Origin: Microbacterium imperiale
GTDB lineage: Bacteria; Actinomycetota; Actinomycetes; Actinomycetales; Microbacteriaceae
Assembly: GCF_017876655.1 (NCBI RefSeq)
Contig: NZ_JAGIOK010000001.1
Location: 2,976,001-3,040,000, forward strand
Length of the DNA stretch: 64,000 nucleotides
Direction of reading: 5' to 3'
The notes under the pieces were generated by a model. The model was not told the origin of the DNA. It worked only from the letters and a program-made list of their open reading frames with translations, and searched no databases. Shown here one piece after another: positions 1-8,791 of the stretch (position 1 is the first letter of the stretch; each line of letters begins with the position of its first letter). The translations under genes and the position numbers were made by a program.

Positions 1-61
1 GCACAGTGCCGTCGAGGTCATCGATGAGTTGCGTGATTTGTTTGCGGGCCATGAACGCCAT
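1..61 (-). CDS. lsr2: Lsr2-family nucleoid protein, N-terminal fragment
   Basis: Only the first 20 codons are inside the window; the gene runs off the left edge. The translation begins MAFMARKQITQLIDDLDG, which matches the start of actinobacterial Lsr2 proteins (a basic beginning followed by a V/I-D-D-x-D-G turn). Lsr2 is an H-NS-like protein that bridges AT-rich DNA and silences acquired genes. The start at 61 is chosen because GAGG lies 7 nt upstream; an internal ATG at 52 is the alternative and gives the more usual MARK beginning. Assignment rests on the N-terminus alone. Confidence 0.7.
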   Translation of the reverse strand, partial: MAFMARKQITQLIDDLDGTV

Positions 62-132
62 GTTAACGCCTCAGCCGCGTTCCGCCTCATCGATTTCCCC
101 AACCGCTATTCCTTGTCGTGCGTGGCAAACGC

Positions 133-1788
133 TCAGACCATCTGCGCCCGCGCATTCGGAACGCAATGCGTCATCTTCAGACCGGCCACGTCGCGGGGGC
201 CGTTGTGACCGAGGTTCCGCAGTCGCTCGAGCTCGTCTTCGCTGAGCGTCTGCGACTGCAGGGGCGGCAGATCCTTGACCTCGTCCAGCCCGATACCGAG
301 CCCCTCGCCGACGCGGCGCCCGAGGTCGTCCTCCACCAGGTAGAAGTGCCAGAGCATGCGCTCCTGCACGGGACGCGCGGCCTGTCCGATCAAGTCGATG
401 AAATTGGCGACCAGGTCATCGCGCTCCCAGTCCTCCATCAGCAGGTAGCGCTGACCGGCCTGCGTATAGTCGTTCGTGCGGGGAATGCGCTTTCGCGTCA
501 GGCGGCCGGAGATCTCGGGTCCCTGCTCGTCGTGCGTGGGGTATTGCGCTTCGCGCAGGCCACCGGTGATCGAGGGCTCGTAGTTTACGTGCGGGTTCTC
601 GCCGCCGTTGTCGACGTGATAGGCCATCTGCCCGTCGCGCAGGTTCGTCGCCACCGACGCGTTCTTCGGCGAATTGACCGGCAGCTGCAGGTAATTCGGG
701 CCGACGCGGTAGCGCTGGGTGTCGGAGTACGAGAACGTGCGGCCGACGAGCATCTTGTCGTCCGAGAAGTCGAGTCCGTCCACCAGCACGCCCGTGCCGA
801 ACGAGATCTGCTCGTTCTCGGCGAAGAAGTTCGAGACGTTGCGGTTCAGCACCATCTTCCCGACGGTGCGCGGCGGGAATTCGTTCTCGGGCCAGAGCTT
901 CGTGTCATCGAGCGGGTCGAAATCGAGCTCGGGGTGATCGTGGTCGTCCATCATCTGAACCTGCAGTTCCCACTCGGGGTACTCGCCGCGCTCGATCGCC
1001 TCGTACGCGTCCTTCGATGCGTGGCCGAGGTCGCCGGCCTGGACGGCAGCGGCATCCGCTTCGGTCATCGAGCTGACGCCCACCGACGGGATCCAGTGGT
1101 ACTTCACGAGCTTGGTCTCGCCCTGCTCATTCACCCACTTGTAGGTGTTGACGCCGAACCCCTGCTGCGTGCGGTAGTTCGCCGGGATGCCACGAGGGCT
1201 GAACAGGTTGACGAGCATGTGCATCGATTCGGGCGTCTGCGACATGAAGTCGAAGATGCGCGCGGGCTCCTGGCGGAAGGTGATGGGGTCGGGCTTGAGC
1301 GAGTGGATGACGTCGGGGAACTTGATCGCGTCGCGGATGAAGAAGACGCCGAGGTTGTTGCCGACGAGGTCCCAGTTGCCGTCCTCGGTGTAGAACTTCA
1401 CGGCGAAGCCTCGCGGGTCGCGAGCGGCCTCGGACGAATCGCGTCCGCCGATCACCGTGGAGAAGCGCACAGCGACATCCGTGCGCTTGCCGGCTTCCTG
1501 GAAGAGCTTCGCGCGCGTGAACTGCGCGATGGGCTCGTCGCCCCACATGCCCGTCGCCTCGAAGTAGCCGAATGCGACGAAGCCGCGCGCGTGCACGACG
1601 CGCTCGGGGATGCGCTCACGGTCGAAGTGGCTGATCTTCTCGAGGAAGTGGTAGTTCTCGAGCGTCGCCGGTCCGCGCGCCCCCACCGTTCGCTGGTTCT
1701 GGTTGTCGTAAACGGGGTGTCCCTGCCGGGTGGTCAGCTCCTGGCGGTCGTCGCCCTCAGCAGGCCCCTGGCTCGATACATCGGTCAT
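133..1788 (-). CDS. Monofunctional heme catalase
   Basis: This 551-residue protein decomposes hydrogen peroxide to water and oxygen in the cytoplasm. It is a typical small-subunit catalase in length. Visible landmarks are the distal His in VVHARGF (H66), the distal Asn in DGNWD (N138) and the proximal heme-ligand motif RTFSYSD with Tyr at about residue 354. The N-terminal region contains the family signature [10 protein letters not shown]. The ATG at 1788 has a strong GGAGGA ribosome site. It lies next to lsr2 with no sign of an operon. No OxyR or Fur gene is adjacent, so its regulation cannot be read from the context. Confidence 0.97.
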   Translation of the reverse strand: MTDVSSQGPAEGDDRQELTTRQGHPVYDNQNQRTVGARGPATLENYHFLEKISHFDRERIPERVVHARGFVAFGYFEATGMWGDEPIAQFTRAKLFQEAGKRTDVAVRFSTVIGGRDSSEAARDPRGFAVKFYTEDGNWDLVGNNLGVFFIRDAIKFPDVIHSLKPDPITFRQEPARIFDFMSQTPESMHMLVNLFSPRGIPANYRTQQGFGVNTYKWVNEQGETKLVKYHWIPSVGVSSMTEADAAAVQAGDLGHASKDAYEAIERGEYPEWELQVQMMDDHDHPELDFDPLDDTKLWPENEFPPRTVGKMVLNRNVSNFFAENEQISFGTGVLVDGLDFSDDKMLVGRTFSYSDTQRYRVGPNYLQLPVNSPKNASVATNLRDGQMAYHVDNGGENPHVNYEPSITGGLREAQYPTHDEQGPEISGRLTRKRIPRTNDYTQAGQRYLLMEDWERDDLVANFIDLIGQAARPVQERMLWHFYLVEDDLGRRVGEGLGIGLDEVKDLPPLQSQTLSEDELERLRNLGHNGPRDVAGLKMTHCVPNARAQMV

Positions 1789-1869
1789 CGCGTCCTCCGT
1801 ATGGTTCGCATGTCGTCGGAACGGCCGACGCTACGGGGGAGTGGGACGGGGCGGAAGGGGGTTGCGGGG

Positions 1870-2103
1870 CTATCGGCGTTTGTCAGTCCCGCCCTGGTCC
1901 GCGAAGTCGGGTTCAGCGCGCAGAGCGTCGGCTATCTGTTCTTCTGGTCGCGGCGCGACGGTCTCATCAGCCTCGAGCTCAGGAACGCTCGGCTCATCCG
2001 CAGCCGGGATGTGGTGGTCAGAAGTGTTGTCGTACGACACGGCGGATCCTTCGGTCGGTGCACTGCCGAGCGTATGTCGAGTCGAGGCAGGCATCGTGAG
2101 CAT
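1870..2103 (-). CDS. Possible small acidic protein, hypothetical
   Basis: A 77-codon frame starting MLTMPASTRH reads through the space between the catalase and the island's left att repeat. It is acidic and contains no recognisable domain or membrane segment. There is no clear ribosome site before the ATG, so it would need leaderless or weak initiation. The frame stays open upstream into the att repeat, which could be an accident of high GC. It is kept because the composition looks protein-like (EADETVAPRPEEQIADAL), but it may not be a gene. Confidence 0.3.
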   Translation of the reverse strand: MLTMPASTRHTLGSAPTEGSAVSYDNTSDHHIPAADEPSVPELEADETVAPRPEEQIADALRAEPDFADQGGTDKRR

Positions 2104-2175
2104 GGAGATTGCTGCGTGGCCAAGGGCGGTTGCGTTGTGTACTAGCGTTCCGACTTCTTCGGAGGCTGAGAGTTC

Positions 2176-2210
2176 CGACGCTGCTCCAAGGCGGGCCCCG
2201 TGGGGCTCGA
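2176..2210. repeat. Left att repeat: 3' fragment of tRNA-Lys
   Basis: These 35 bases repeat 6037-6071 with one difference, at the position of the tRNA discriminator base (c at 2192, t at 6053). The copy covers 19 bases of the tRNA-Lys 3' end and the 16 bases beyond it. Such a duplication is the usual footprint of tyrosine-recombinase insertion into a tRNA 3' end. It marks the left border of the island. Confidence 0.85.
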
Positions 2211-2320
2211 GCTCCCGCAGGCAGGTTTCAGGCGCGGCCCTCGCTTTCAAGACCGCAGATGTCCGCGGATCACTGATGTCCCACCCGCCCCACATGATGC
2301 TGACACAGTGATCGGTGCTC

Positions 2321-3682
2321 TTAGGGCTCTCTGACCCGTGAGCGAGCGCCGCCCAACAGCAGCCTGGAGACTACGCTCACGGCGTAGTTGACGTCGCCTC
2401 TGGTGAGGTCTTCGACGCCGCCTCCGTGGACCAGTGCGTTCCGGTACCCGCGCGTTCGTGCGATCACGTTGCGATCTCCGCTAGAGACCCGGACGCCGTC
2501 CAGCGAAGCTTGATGCCAGATCCGTTCCTGCAGGGAGCTTGAGTTGAGCTGAGCGATAGCGAACTCGACTCGACGACTTTGATCGTCGGTTAGGCCATCG
2601 ACGGCTCGCTTTCTCAGCGCGCGAAGTTCGTGCTTTTGGAATGACGGCTGACGCCGCACATCGGCGGCGTAGTACTCGAGTGCTTCCCAGATCGCCGAAA
2701 CGCGAGTTGCGATCGGCAACTGCTCGTCTGCGGCACGGCGGAACGCGGCGAAACTCTGCGAGCTACGTTCATCGGTGGGAGCAGAAGGCGCTGCCTGTAT
2801 CGTTCTGTCAAGCTGTGCCTCTCCCGCTCGCACCGGGTTGCGAAGGTCCCTAGCCCATGACCGTCCGCTCTGCATGCCCGTGACGATCGCGACAGATGAC
2901 TGGCGCAGAAAGCCTCGCACATCGTCCCTCCGGAATGATGCGGGAGTGCCGTCGCTGCGTACGGACGCTCCATTGCGCATCAGCACGAGGAGCCAATCGA
3001 GTGCGCGACGGATCACAGATACTCCCTCTTCCTCTGCGTCAGACATCCAAGTGACATTCGAAACATGCGTGACCGCTATAGCCTTGGCTCCTCGGTACAG
3101 GGCCGCGAGCTCATCGACGGCGTTGGTTTGGCCTGTAAACCGGTGCAGCAAGCCTTCCGGCATCGGCAGGAGTCGGACCGAAGGGTTGAGCGTCAGAGCC
3201 GACTCGATGTCGCAGTCCAACACCGGCACGGCAACTTCGAACAGCTCCGCCGTCGGTTGTAGCTCCTTGCCAAGCTTCACACGGTCACGCGAGAATCCGG
3301 CTCCTCTGACCTGCATATTGATGAGGTCAGGCGCGCCGACTCGCGACAGTGCGAACGGGCTGACGCCATACTCGCGGAACTCGCTGACGCTGAAGACGTC
3401 GAGGATGAGAGCATCGTCTTGGGTTTCTGCCGCTGTTATGGTTCCGCCGAAGTAGGGCTCCTCAGAGCCCGGCCGAAGTACGGCAACGTCCGCCAGGTAG
3501 TCGAATTGTGGGAACGGTCCACCAGTCAGTGTCAGGCGCGCATGCGGAAGACGGTCCTCCTCAAATACGACAATGTTCGAGGCGAACTCGGAGACGTCCG
3601 TCTCACCGATTCGAACAGTGAACCTCGGCTGGAAAAATCGGCTGCGGAGGTGCGCGTCTGGGCGTTTCCAATTTTCAGTCAT
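2321..3682 (-). CDS. Unrecognised island protein with C-terminal HEPN-type motif
   Basis: The 453-residue product matches no family I know over most of its length. Residues 15-130 look beta-rich (RFFQPRFTVRIGE, then alternating strands). Residues about 310-450 look helical and end with YRNALVHGG, in which R414-N415-x3-H419 fits the RNxxxH signature of HEPN domains, usually metal-independent RNases in toxin and anti-phage proteins. The ATG at 3682 lies inside the last codons of the upstream gene (8-nt overlap), so the two are translationally coupled. The HEPN assignment is inferred from the motif and its helical C-terminal setting. RNA cleavage triggered by infection is the natural hypothesis but is not shown. 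Confidence 0.7.
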   Translation of the reverse strand: MTENWKRPDAHLRSRFFQPRFTVRIGETDVSEFASNIVVFEEDRLPHARLTLTGGPFPQFDYLADVAVLRPGSEEPYFGGTITAAETQDDALILDVFSVSEFREYGVSPFALSRVGAPDLINMQVRGAGFSRDRVKLGKELQPTAELFEVAVPVLDCDIESALTLNPSVRLLPMPEGLLHRFTGQTNAVDELAALYRGAKAIAVTHVSNVTWMSDAEEEGVSVIRRALDWLLVLMRNGASVRSDGTPASFRRDDVRGFLRQSSVAIVTGMQSGRSWARDLRNPVRAGEAQLDRTIQAAPSAPTDERSSQSFAAFRRAADEQLPIATRVSAIWEALEYYAADVRRQPSFQKHELRALRKRAVDGLTDDQSRRVEFAIAQLNSSSLQERIWHQASLDGVRVSSGDRNVIARTRGYRNALVHGGGVEDLTRGDVNYAVSVVSRLLLGGARSRVREP

Positions 3683-5411
3683 TGGGGTCGTCGGGCGCTC
3701 GAAGACGGATCTCGTTAGCGGTCATCGCAATGCTGAGGGTTTCAACGAAAGTGATAGCGAGTGGGCTCGTCACGGAAATGGGCTGCGCCGTCTTTGCCGC
3801 AGCGTTCAGAACATCTTGAACTCGAGGCAACGCGGCGATTAGCTGCTCGACAGCTGCCTGTCGCCGGGGCGAGCGTCCCGGGATGTCACGATCGACCCAC
3901 GAATCGAAGGCGTAGCTGGCATACATTAGCGCCGCTTCCGGCAGGCCGCACTCGATAGCACGCGTCGCGCAATCGAGCCAGAGGTGCGCAGCGGGTGTTT
4001 GCAGGTGGTCAGGAATACCGAGACCAGTTCCCGCTTGCCCCGATGCGCCAATCGACTGCACCGTTCGGAGGAGCAGATGCGCGGCATCGCGAACTGTCGC
4101 GAATCCTCCTGAACTCCACCAGGCTGACAGACTGGCGGTTTCGTTCTCGATGACGAGTTGACGTTCCGATGGTTCCGCGAGCACGCGCAAGGTCCCCGAG
4201 AGTCGATCGATCGCAGCGAGATACGCCATGACGGGCGCACGCGCGTCGTCACCTCGTATTCTCGCGACCTCGTCTGTCGCCAGCGGCCAGGTAATGACGA
4301 CGGTGTCGTCGGCACTGCCGAGCTTGCTCCATTCGGCGGCGATGAGCGCGTACCACTGCTGCAGGTCCGCTGCGATGGTTTCGTCTCTGACGGTTTCCGA
4401 TAAGGCTGCTGACCACCTCTGCTCCGTCATCAGGGAGAGTCGCATTGCTGCCAAGAAGAGACCGGCTGGATCGATGGCGCTCCAGTCCGGTTCGAGGGTG
4501 GATGGATCCGGCCCGACTGGGTCATCCTCAGAATGGTTCGCCCGCCCGCTCGGCTCTTCCATGGGGATATTAACGGCTCGCAAGTCGTCTGGTTCGGTGT
4601 GCGGTTGAATCACCGCAGACTTTGAGTCTGACTCTGGTTCTTGGCGAGGTGCTGCGCGCGAAGCGCGTTCCAGCGATATTGACAGCAACGGGAGGACGTC
4701 CAAGGAAAGGTCTCGCATCTGGATGGGGCGTTGTCCATCTTTGACCTCACCCAGGCGGAGAAGGATAGGACGGCCAAGACCGACCTCGGCCGCGAGCCTC
4801 TTCACGGTGACCACGGCACTAGAGATCGACTCAGAGAAGACTCGGAGTAGACACGTCTGATGTGCTTCGGCTGCGGACAGAAAGCGCTGCAGCACTCGGT
4901 CGAGTTCCTGATCCGCGACCTCTCGCAGGCCGAGCCATTCGCAAGCTGCCTGAGTGAGAACAGCGATTTTCTGCGTCTGACCGATACTCACGCTTCTCGT
5001 GGTTATCTCGACCAGTGGGACGGGTTCCACCAGCGCCCGGTCACGCATGCCTTCGGAAAGTCCCGTCCAATCGGAAGTGTCCTCAAGGGAGACCCGGTGA
5101 GCGATCGCAGACACTTCAACCGGTGCGATTGCGAGCTGTTCGGAGAACGCAGTCAGGGCTCGTAGCATCGAGAACATCGACTGATTGAGAAGCGCCAGCT
5201 TTGGCGGCGAAGTTGCGGGCGGCGGGGGCATGGCGTCCCACGCTTCTAAGACGTCGTTCCAACGCGAGCCGTTGGTGACCCAATGGATCAAGCGGAGTGC
5301 CGCATCCACATGTCGCACTTCCTCGCTCGTGACAGGGCGCGTGTCCCTGATCGAGTGGTTATGACCGTCGTCCACCGCGGATCCGAGCGACCAGCCTTCA
5401 AACTCGTCCAT
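3675..5411 (-). CDS. Unrecognised 578-residue island protein, partner of the HEPN-motif protein
   Basis: First gene of the island operon, overlapping the second by 8 nt. I do not recognise the family. The sequence looks mostly alpha-helical, with a low-complexity acidic linker around residues 285-320 separating two helical halves; the C-terminal half has paired-helix segments (LWLDCATRAIECGLPEAA) like repeat scaffolds. There is no signal peptide, membrane segment, Walker motif or visible nuclease motif. The start at 5411 (MDEFEGWS) is preferred because the frame upstream is arginine-rich and unlike protein, but its ribosome site is weak. It may be a sensor, regulator or inhibitor of the HEPN protein; that is only inference from the coupling. 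Confidence 0.65.
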   Translation of the reverse strand: MDEFEGWSLGSAVDDGHNHSIRDTRPVTSEEVRHVDAALRLIHWVTNGSRWNDVLEAWDAMPPPPATSPPKLALLNQSMFSMLRALTAFSEQLAIAPVEVSAIAHRVSLEDTSDWTGLSEGMRDRALVEPVPLVEITTRSVSIGQTQKIAVLTQAACEWLGLREVADQELDRVLQRFLSAAEAHQTCLLRVFSESISSAVVTVKRLAAEVGLGRPILLRLGEVKDGQRPIQMRDLSLDVLPLLSISLERASRAAPRQEPESDSKSAVIQPHTEPDDLRAVNIPMEEPSGRANHSEDDPVGPDPSTLEPDWSAIDPAGLFLAAMRLSLMTEQRWSAALSETVRDETIAADLQQWYALIAAEWSKLGSADDTVVITWPLATDEVARIRGDDARAPVMAYLAAIDRLSGTLRVLAEPSERQLVIENETASLSAWWSSGGFATVRDAAHLLLRTVQSIGASGQAGTGLGIPDHLQTPAAHLWLDCATRAIECGLPEAALMYASYAFDSWVDRDIPGRSPRRQAAVEQLIAALPRVQDVLNAAAKTAQPISVTSPLAITFVETLSIAMTANEIRLRAPDDPND

Positions 5412-6036
5412 GACGTACCCCCGCCAACGGATTGTAATGGTCAAACGTCGACTCGCGGCTGGCCTTGAGGCTGCAGACCCTCGTCGCCGCCGAGGGCAAC
5501 TCGCGGCCCCCACCGATCCCGCCTGGTGCGCCGCGCTCGCGCGACAGTGATTCTCGCTCGACGCAAAAAGGTGAGGTTGACGAGCTTGTGCATGTCGTGC
5601 GTCCGTTGTCGCGTCGTTCCAATCAGATCAAATCGAACCGTGCCCAGCTCGTCGAGCGATGGCTGGAGGCGAAGCGGGTGCCGCGCTCTCGGCTTACGTC
5701 CTCGCGCCGCTCGAACCGCAGGCGCGGTAGCTGTCGCGACCCACCGAACCGGATGATCTTGACGAGGATGACCGGGCGATCGCGCTGCAGCACGAGCTGG
5801 CAGTGATCGACCCGCACCTTCATTAGCGCCGGACTGCTAACGGCCTCAGTCGCGTGGAGGCCGAGGCGTTGAACATCGACCTTCTTGCCGCGAACGCGGT
5901 GGCGAACGGACCGACGCTCAAGCTGTATCGGGGGTCGATTCAGCGTCGTCGACCTGCGCCGGTGCGCTGAGGGCGATAGCGGCATCAGGCGGCATCGCTG
6001 ATTGCGAGTTGCTTGAGCCGGGATTACGCGGGGTCT
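5412..6036. other. Gene-less right part of the tRNA-Lys island
   Basis: About 625 bases between the island operon and the right att repeat contain no credible gene on either strand; every frame is broken within about 120 codons and the readings are arginine/serine-rich. The part next to 5411 must hold the operon's promoter. The remainder probably holds the ruins of an integrase or other genes, but no fragment is recognisable. Confidence 0.5.
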
Positions 6037-6071
6037 CGACGCTGCTCCAAGGTGGGCCCCGTGGGGCTCGA
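6037..6071. repeat. Right att repeat, overlapping the intact tRNA-Lys
   Basis: Partner of the repeat at 2176-2210, with one mismatch in 35 bases. It includes the T-arm side and 3' end of the tRNA gene plus 16 bases downstream. Because the intact tRNA is on this side, insertion left tRNA-Lys functional. Confidence 0.85.
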
Positions 6072-6125
6072 ACCCACGACCCGCGGATTAAAAGTCCGAT
6101 GCTCTACCGACTGAGCTAGAGGCCC
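6053..6125 (-). tRNA. tRNA-Lys (anticodon TTT)
   Basis: A full cloverleaf can be folded: acceptor GGGCCTC with GGGGCCC, D arm GCTC/GAGC, anticodon arm CGGA-CTTTTAA-TCCG giving TTT, and T arm GTGGG-TTCGAGC-CCCAC. The discriminator is A and two bases of the CCA end (CC) follow. Its 3' end is the integration target of the 3.9 kb island to its left. Confidence 0.97.
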
Positions 6126-6206
6126 TGAGCTTCCCAGCTTAGTGGCCGTCGCGGTGCGGGCGAGCCGCGACGGCACCTCGAACCGCAGGCATCCGTCCGA
6201 ACACGA

Positions 6207-6240
6207 CGAAGCCGCCGGTGTGCTCGCACCGGCGGCTTCG
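6207..6240. terminator. Hairpin downstream of the fasciclin gene
   Basis: A perfect 14-bp stem (6207-6220 with 6227-6240) with a 6-nt loop lies 60 bases after the stop of the leftward fasciclin gene and just before tRNA-Lys. It lacks a clear T-run, as is common for terminators in high-GC actinobacteria. Confidence 0.55.
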
Positions 6241-6300
6241 CCTCGGCCACGGAGTCAACCGAGGCCGTGCCGCGGGAACCCCTCACCGCGGCTGTTCGGG

Positions 6301-6966
6301 TCACATCGGGGGCATCAGCACCGTGTCGATGAGGTAAACCGTGGCGTTGGCGGTCTCGACGCCACCGCAGATGACAGCCGCGCTGTCGTTGATCATGATG
6401 TTGTCGCCCGAGCCGGTCACGGTGACCTCGGCGCCGTTGACGGTGGCGTGGGTGCCCTCGATCTCGTCGGGAGCGATCTGGCCGGGAACGACGTGGTAGG
6501 TGAGGATCGACGTCAGGGTCTCCGAGTCGGTCTTCAGCGACTCGATGGTGGCGGGGTCGATCTTGGCGAAGGCGTCATCGACCGGCGCGAAGACGGTGAA
6601 CTCGTCACCGTTCAGCGTGTCGACGAGGTTGACGTCGGGGTTGAGCTGGCCGCTGACGGCCGAGACGAGCGTGGTGAGCAGCGGGTTGTTGGATGCCGCA
6701 ACCGCAACCGGGTCCTGCGACATGCCCTCGACCGAACCGGCGCCCGAGGGGACAGCCTCGGCGTAGTCGGCACAGCCGGGGCCGACGAGGTTGGCGGCGG
6801 GGTCCATGGTGGCGTCGGGGGAGGCCGACTCCATGGGTGCCGACGAGGGCGACGTGGTCTCTTCGGTCATCGTCTCGCCCGAGCTGGACGAGCAGGCCGA
6901 CAGCGCGAGCGCTCCGGCGAAGCCGAGGGCCAGGGCAGCAGTGAACTTCTTCTTGGTGCTGAGCAT
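6301..6966 (-). CDS. Fasciclin-domain lipoprotein (MPT70/MPT83-like)
   Basis: A 221-residue secreted lipoprotein. The N-terminus is a signal peptide with lipobox ALSAC at about residues 20-24, followed by a Ser/Thr/Met-rich linker and one fasciclin domain (about 85-220) with the landmarks [16 protein letters not shown] and LTYHVVPG. Fasciclin domains mediate adhesion; the mycobacterial relatives MPT70 and MPT83 are the main targets of sigma factor SigK. Here the gene is divergent from a sigK-rskA pair 253 bases away, so SigK control is very likely. The start at 6966 is fixed by the signal peptide. Confidence 0.93.
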   Translation of the reverse strand: MLSTKKKFTAALALGFAGALALSACSSSSGETMTEETTSPSSAPMESASPDATMDPAANLVGPGCADYAEAVPSGAGSVEGMSQDPVAVAASNNPLLTTLVSAVSGQLNPDVNLVDTLNGDEFTVFAPVDDAFAKIDPATIESLKTDSETLTSILTYHVVPGQIAPDEIEGTHATVNGAEVTVTGSGDNIMINDSAAVICGGVETANATVYLIDTVLMPPM

Positions 6967-7218
6967 GATTGCCTCCGTGTGTCTCCGCCGTGGGTCCGTC
7001 CCCGGCGTCGAGGGTTCTTCGGAGACCCCCGCGGAACGGATCGGAAAAAAGTTGAGAATCTCGAAAGACGAGCTTCCAGCAATCCGAAACGGGTCTGCTG
7101 AGCGAAGGACGAGGCAACACGAACGAACATCGGAGACGGGGCCGGCCCGCGCACCGCGGCAGGTAGAGAAGCGGTAACAGGTCGGCGCGGGATCCGGGAA
7201 CGGGCCGGGTGATACGGC

Positions 7219-7818
7219 ATGCTTATGACGATGGTCATCGATGGAATGGACGTGCCCGAGGACGGGCCGTCGACGGATCACGTGGCGGAGCTGCTCCAGC
7301 GCTGCGCCGACGGTGACCACAGCGCTTTCGCCCGCCTGTACGACATGCTCTCTGCCCGCGTGTTCGGCCTCATCCTGCGCGTGCTCGTCGATCGGGCTCA
7401 GAGTGAAGAGGTGCTGCAAGAGGTCTTTCTCGAAGTGTGGCAATCCGCTTCGTCGTTCGCTCCGAAGAAGGGGAAAGGAAGATCGTGGGTTCTCACGATC
7501 GCCCACCGCCGAGCGGTCGACCGAGTCAGATCGTCGCAGGCGAGCAGCGATCGCGATGTGCGTGCGGGATACCGCGATATGGCGTCGCAGCCCGAAGGCG
7601 TCGCCGAACAAGTGGAGCTTCGCATCGAAGGACGGCGCGTCGCTCGGGCTCTCAGCTCTCTACCCGAGGCGCAACGAGAGGCCATCACCCTCGCCTATTA
7701 CGGGGGTTACAGTCAAAGCGAGATCGCAGCGCTGGTAGGAGCGCCACTCGGAACGATCAAGACGCGGATGCGAGACGGCCTGTCTCGGCTGCGCACTGCA
7801 ATGGGGGTGACATCGTGA
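7219..7818 (+). CDS. sigK: ECF sigma factor SigK
   Basis: A 199-residue group 4 sigma factor with region 2 ([21 protein letters not shown]) and region 4 ([40 protein letters not shown], split here by its helix-turn-helix). It directs RNA polymerase to envelope-stress promoters and is held inactive by the membrane anti-sigma factor RskA, encoded immediately downstream with a 4-nt GTGA overlap. The neighbouring divergent fasciclin gene reproduces the mycobacterial SigK regulon. Several in-frame ATGs lie at the beginning; the first is used, though ATG 7246 (MDVPEDG) is possible. Confidence 0.92.
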   Translation: MLMTMVIDGMDVPEDGPSTDHVAELLQRCADGDHSAFARLYDMLSARVFGLILRVLVDRAQSEEVLQEVFLEVWQSASSFAPKKGKGRSWVLTIAHRRAVDRVRSSQASSDRDVRAGYRDMASQPEGVAEQVELRIEGRRVARALSSLPEAQREAITLAYYGGYSQSEIAALVGAPLGTIKTRMRDGLSRLRTAMGVTS

Positions 7819-8657
7819 ACGAACAGGGATTCGCCGAACTCTCGGCCGGGTATGCCCTCGGCGCGCTGTCGCCGGAAGACGAAATCGCCTACCGCGAAGC
7901 GCTGGACGCACACCCCGAGTGGCTCTCCCTCGCCGACGACGATGCCCGCGCGGCATCCTTCCTCGCCGAGGGTGTCGAAGAAGTGACCCCGTCGGCCGAC
8001 ATCCGTGCCAGCCTGATGGCCCGCATCGGAGCACCCGGCGCCGTCGCGCCCGCATCCGTGCGCGGCGCAGAGAGCGCAGCCGACCCGGATGCCGCTGACG
8101 CCGGCGACGAGTTGAGCGACGACGACCCGCGTGCGGAAGCGACCGCTCACCCCGTCGGCTCGCCCGTGACCGAGCAGATCCAGATGGTGCAGCGGCGTAA
8201 CTGGACGCGCAGCCTGTTCGCCCTCACCGCGTCGATCGCGTTGCTGGTCGGCATCGGCTGGGGCGTCGGCACGCTGACCGAGGGCATGCGGGCACCGAGT
8301 GCCGAGAGCGTGCTCGCGCAGATCGAGCGATCCGGCGACGCGCATTCGAACACGGCCCAGCTCGCCGACGGCGGCGAGGCGACCGTCCACTGGTCTCCGA
8401 GCGTCGAAGGCGTCGTACTCGTCGCCGACGGCCTGCCCGAGATCGCCGACGACCAGTCGTACGAGGCCTGGTTCGTCCGCGGCTCCGCTCCGATCCCTGC
8501 AGGAGCGTTCGAGTCCAGCGACGGCTCGGCCGCGTTGCTGCTCGAGGGCGAGATGCAGCCCGACGACGTCATCGCCCTGACCATCGAACAGAGCGGCGGA
8601 TCGCCGAGCGGGCTGCCGACCACCGACCCGATCGTCGCCATCCCGACGAGCGCCTGA
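7815..8657 (+). CDS. rskA: Anti-sigma-K factor RskA
   Basis: A 280-residue single-pass membrane protein. The cytoplasmic N-terminal anti-sigma domain starts [21 protein letters not shown], typical of RskA. A charged, disordered linker (about 70-125) leads to one transmembrane helix (about 137-155) and an extracytoplasmic domain with the RskA landmarks SYEAWFVRG and PAGAF. Regulated proteolysis of such factors releases the sigma factor. The GTG start overlaps the sigK stop, which couples synthesis of inhibitor and sigma factor. Confidence 0.93.
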   Translation: MNEQGFAELSAGYALGALSPEDEIAYREALDAHPEWLSLADDDARAASFLAEGVEEVTPSADIRASLMARIGAPGAVAPASVRGAESAADPDAADAGDELSDDDPRAEATAHPVGSPVTEQIQMVQRRNWTRSLFALTASIALLVGIGWGVGTLTEGMRAPSAESVLAQIERSGDAHSNTAQLADGGEATVHWSPSVEGVVLVADGLPEIADDQSYEAWFVRGSAPIPAGAFESSDGSAALLLEGEMQPDDVIALTIEQSGGSPSGLPTTDPIVAIPTSA

Positions 8658-8682
8658 CTGCCCACCCCGTTATTCGGCAGCG

Positions 8683-8714
8683 GAACGGCCGGCCCCGACG
8701 AGGGCCGGCCGTTC
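8683..8714 (+). terminator. Terminator of sigK-rskA
   Basis: A 13-bp perfect GC-rich stem (8683-8695 with 8702-8714) and 6-nt loop, 25 bases after the rskA stop. There is only a short T-containing tail (TGTCGT), as in many actinobacterial terminators. Confidence 0.7.
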
Positions 8715-8779
8715 TGTCGTTCGTGTTCGCCCGTCGCGAGCGGTCCCGCTCGGCCGGCCGGTGCGGGCCGCGTCTCGCT

Positions 8780-8785
8780 TAGCCT
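8780..8785 (+). promoter_or_regulatory. -10 element TAGCCT of a leaderless promoter
   Basis: TAGCCT ends 6 nt before ATG 8792. The same spacing recurs at several other genes in the window and implies a transcript starting at or next to the start codon. It argues for ATG 8792 over ATG 8789. Confidence 0.5.
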
Positions 8786-8791
8786 GGAATG

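Larger units (their letters stand above)
2176..6071. mobile_element. 3.9 kb genomic island inserted at tRNA-Lys
   Basis: The segment is bounded by direct 34/35-identical repeats made from the 3' end of tRNA-Lys; the intact tRNA is on the right. Inside are only two overlapping leftward genes of unknown family and about 600 bases of degraded DNA. By eye it is less GC-rich and uses codons such as AGT, TTG and TCT more than the flanking genes. No integrase or transposase is present, so the element either lost its recombinase or was mobilised in trans. A compact passenger operon in a tRNA site is a common setting for anti-phage systems. Confidence 0.75.

Noticed and set aside
118..2145. A 675-codon frame on the + strand opposite catalase
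   Set aside because: It mirrors the catalase codons and reads as Val/Arg/His-rich antisense sequence; high GC keeps antisense frames open.
2268..2313. Inverted repeat GATCACTG / CAGTGATC just inside the island's left end
   Set aside because: Only 8 bp with a 30-bp centre; too weak to call a terminator or recombinase site.
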